From: Frateuria terrea
GTDB taxonomy: Bacteria; Pseudomonadota; Gammaproteobacteria; Xanthomonadales; Rhodanobacteraceae
Assembly: GCF_900115705.1 (NCBI RefSeq)
Contig: NZ_FOXL01000002.1
Location: 186,001-250,000 of the forward strand
Length of the DNA stretch: 64,000 nt
Direction: 5' to 3'
The translations under genes were made by a program, and so were the position numbers. Positions 63,017-64,000 of this stretch are shown in pieces (positions within the stretch are counted from its first letter, which is position 1; the number at the start of each line of letters is the position of its first letter). The notes under the pieces were generated by a model, which saw only the letters and a list, made by a program, of their open reading frames with translations, was not told where the DNA came from and ran no database searches.

Positions 63017-64000
63017 TCAGGCCTTGGCCGCGGACGGCAGGCGCGAGACCAGCCGCAGCGACACGGTCAGGCCCTCGAGCTGGTAGTGCGGCTTGAGGAA
63101 GAACTTGGACGTGTAGTACCCCGGTGCCCCCTCGACCTCTTCCACCACCACCTCGGCGGCCGACAGCGGCTTGCGCGCCTTGGTCTCCTCGCTGGAGTTG
63201 GCCGGGTCGCCGTCGACGTACTGCATGACCCAGTTGGTCAGCCAGTTCTGCATCTGCTCGCGGTCGCTGAAGGAACCGATCTTGTCGCGCACGATGCACT
63301 TGAGGTAATGCGCGAAGCGGCAGCAGGCGAACATGTACGGCAGGCGGCAGCCGAGCGCGGCGTTGGCGGTCGCGTCCGGGTCGTCGTACTCCTCCGGCTT
63401 GGCCAGCGACTGCGCACTGATGAAGGCGGCCATGTCCGAGTTCTTCCGATGCACCAGCGGCATCAGCCCCATCTTGTCCAACTCCGCCGAGCGGCGGTCG
63501 GTGATGGCGATCTCGGTCGGGCACTTCATGTCCACGCCGCCGTCGTCGGTCGGGAAGGCGTGCACCGGCAGGCCCTCGACCGCGCCGCCGGACTCGATGC
63601 CGCGGATGCGCGAGCACCAGCCGTAGGCCTTGAACGAGCGGTTGATGTTCACCGCCATCGCGTAGGCGGCGTTCTGCCAGGTGTACTTGTTCGAGTCGGC
63701 ACCGGAAGTGTCTTCCTCGAAGTCGAATTCCTCGACCGGATTGGTGCCGGCGCCGTAGGGGAGGCGGGCCAGCGTGCGCGGCATCGCCAGCGCCAGGTAC
63801 TTGGCGTCGTCGGACTCGCGCAACGAGCGCCAGGAGGCGTAGTCGGGCGTGGAGAAGATCTTGGCCAGGTCGCGCGGGTTGGAAAGCTCGTTCCAGCTCT
63901 CCATGCCCATCAGCGTGGAGTTGGCGGCAGCGATGAACGGCGCATGCGCGGCGGCGGCGACCTGGGCGATGCCGCCGAGCAGCTCCACGTCCGGCGGGCT
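63017..64000 (-). CDS. tssC: TssC large sheath subunit, N-terminal part beyond the window
   Basis: The last 327 codons of TssC are seen, and the frame stays open to the right edge. Signature stretches include LLGGIAQVAAAAHAPFIAAA, RDLAKIFSTPDYASWRSLR, CRFAHYLKCIVRDKIGSF and YYTSKFFLKPHYQLEG. TssC with TssB forms the contractile sheath. tssB, normally just before tssC, is expected beyond 64000. Confidence 0.97.
   Translation of the reverse strand, partial: SPPDVELLGGIAQVAAAAHAPFIAAANSTLMGMESWNELSNPRDLAKIFSTPDYASWRSLRESDDAKYLALAMPRTLARLPYGAGTNPVEEFDFEEDTSGADSNKYTWQNAAYAMAVNINRSFKAYGWCSRIRGIESGGAVEGLPVHAFPTDDGGVDMKCPTEIAITDRRSAELDKMGLMPLVHRKNSDMAAFISAQSLAKPEEYDDPDATANAALGCRLPYMFACCRFAHYLKCIVRDKIGSFSDREQMQNWLTNWVMQYVDGDPANSSEETKARKPLSAAEVVVEEVEGAPGYYTSKFFLKPHYQLEGLTVSLRLVSRLPSAAKA

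Noticed and set aside
1-64000. rRNA, tRNA, CRISPR, integrase or insertion-sequence transposase genes
   Set aside because: I looked for recognisable sequence of each on both strands and found none; the low-GC effector gene has no adjacent mobility gene.

Overview
The window is GC-rich bacterial chromosome (roughly two-thirds G+C by eye). Its gene content (PhoB-PhoR-Ppk-Ppx, LpxH, EfpL, a NAD-type isocitrate dehydrogenase, a large two-partner-secretion exoprotein and a type VI secretion locus with Ser/Thr kinases) suggests a gammaproteobacterium of the order Xanthomonadales, probably a Rhodanobacter/Dyella/Luteibacter-like member of Rhodanobacteraceae. That placement comes from gene content and remembered protein similarity, not from a search.

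Positions 1-18305 are housekeeping and stress genes. In order they are: the tail of a SigJ-like sigma factor with an AhpD-like protein; a membrane-linked serine hydrolase; a membrane-embedded AraC-type regulator; NAD-isocitrate dehydrogenase with a strong terminator; a glutaredoxin/AhpD-like redox pair; a BepA-like periplasmic metalloprotease; the phosphate and polyphosphate block phoB-phoR-ppk-ppx; a secreted cyclophilin coupled to lpxH; a short-chain dehydrogenase; efpL; and an FUSC-family membrane protein.

Positions 18453-19487 hold tssA on the + strand. It converges on a minus-strand two-partner secretion operon (32141 to 19784): an outer-membrane TpsB transporter, a 3079-residue TpsA exoprotein built from three blocks of repeats, and a secreted cysteine-containing protein. 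The operon sits between tssA and the rest of the type VI locus. It has its own candidate promoter/operator and lies downstream of a terminator that closes the type VI operon.

From 32343 to the right edge, everything is minus strand and type VI secretion. Reading with transcription (right to left): tssC (cut by the window edge), hcp, tagJ, tssE, tssF, tssG, clpV, a PI-PLC-like candidate effector, PAAR, a TPR-methyltransferase, a possible 56-residue ORF, vgrG, an unassigned accessory gene, an FHA protein, tssK, tssL with an OmpA domain, tssM, tagF, a PP2C phosphatase, kinase 2, a glycine-zipper lipoprotein, kinase 1 with an FGE-like tail, and a small membrane protein. Sheath, baseplate, spike, membrane complex, ATPase and a threonine-phosphorylation control circuit are all present. 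tssB would lie beyond the right edge, and no conventional tssJ is visible.

The most unusual signals are: a recurring Ala-Thr-x-Val motif in both kinases, TssL and the FHA protein, spaced exactly 20 residues apart in kinase 1; the low-GC PI-PLC-like candidate effector; pseudo-enzyme domains on TagF and kinase 1; and a lipoprotein that could stand in for TssJ.
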